Source of the DNA: Mermis nigrescens
Lineage: Eukaryota > Nematoda > Enoplea > Mermithida > Mermithidae
Length of the DNA stretch: 64,000 bases
Reading direction: 5' to 3'
NCBI GenBank assembly: GCA_036768485.1
Contig: JAVLUZ010000639.1
Span: 186,001 to 250,000, forward strand
Position numbers and translations under genes: made by a program. Positions 63,905-64,000 of the stretch are shown piece by piece. A model generated the notes under the pieces. That model was not told the DNA's origin. It saw only the letters and a program-made list of their open reading frames with translations, and searched no databases. How positions within the stretch are numbered: position 1 is the first letter of the stretch; every line of letters begins with the position of its first letter.

Positions 63905-64000
63905 GTTGGATAAAAGGCGAACCTCTGCCCGACGAAATGCTGGTCAACGGAGGCGGCAATTTTGGTCGAAATTTTTGGCAAAAGGCGAACCTCTGCTCGT
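63905..64000. repeat. Short direct repeat at window edge
   Basis: AAAAGGCGAACCTCTGC occurs at 63913 and again at 63979, 66 bases apart, the second copy cut by the window end. Possibly the start of a tandem array or part of a retroelement leader. Confidence 0.4.

Overview
This is a eukaryotic nuclear window, AT-rich, with long introns, GT-AG splicing and dense short DNA transposons. Gene content and protein style point to an arthropod, most likely an insect; I cannot name the species. Two protein-coding genes are supported, lying tail to tail.

Gene 1 (+ strand, 4988-14198) is a complete four-exon ML-domain (NPC2-like) secreted lipid-binding protein of 156 residues. All exon phases join, and it has a signal peptide and four of the six classic NPC2 cysteines. 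Gene 2 (- strand, 20186-62581, running off the right edge) is Son of sevenless (Sos), the Ras guanine-nucleotide exchange factor. Twelve consecutive exons were reconstructed. They encode most of the REM domain, the whole Cdc25/RasGEF catalytic domain and a proline-rich tail carrying candidate Drk/Grb2 SH3 docking motifs. The histone-fold, DH and PH parts must lie beyond 64000. All eleven exon joins are in phase and follow the order of the SOS family.

Layout: 1-4987 is intergenic, with a foldback repeat and a tandem array of about 480 bp units. 4988-14198 is the NPC2-like gene; its third intron holds a 2.2 kb TA-flanked composite element. 14199-20185 is the convergent intergenic region, with several miniature elements. 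20186-62581 is Sos; its introns are packed with non-autonomous elements, a 78-80 bp minisatellite, a decayed Tc1-like transposase and a less repetitive CpG-bearing island inside a 12.2 kb intron. 62582-64000 is Sos upstream intron, with a hairpin and a promoter-like segment.

The most unusual content is the mobile DNA. Several families of short elements without coding capacity are bounded by 8-bp target-site duplications (the hAT signature) that can be read directly, many of them exact. Many carry the same small palindrome, GGCGCGAAGCGCC, about 40 times in the window and across families with different ends. One element sits exactly at the 5' splice site of the Sos REM exon, so that its target duplication is the first eight intron bases. 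No autonomous transposase, RNA gene or CRISPR array was found.
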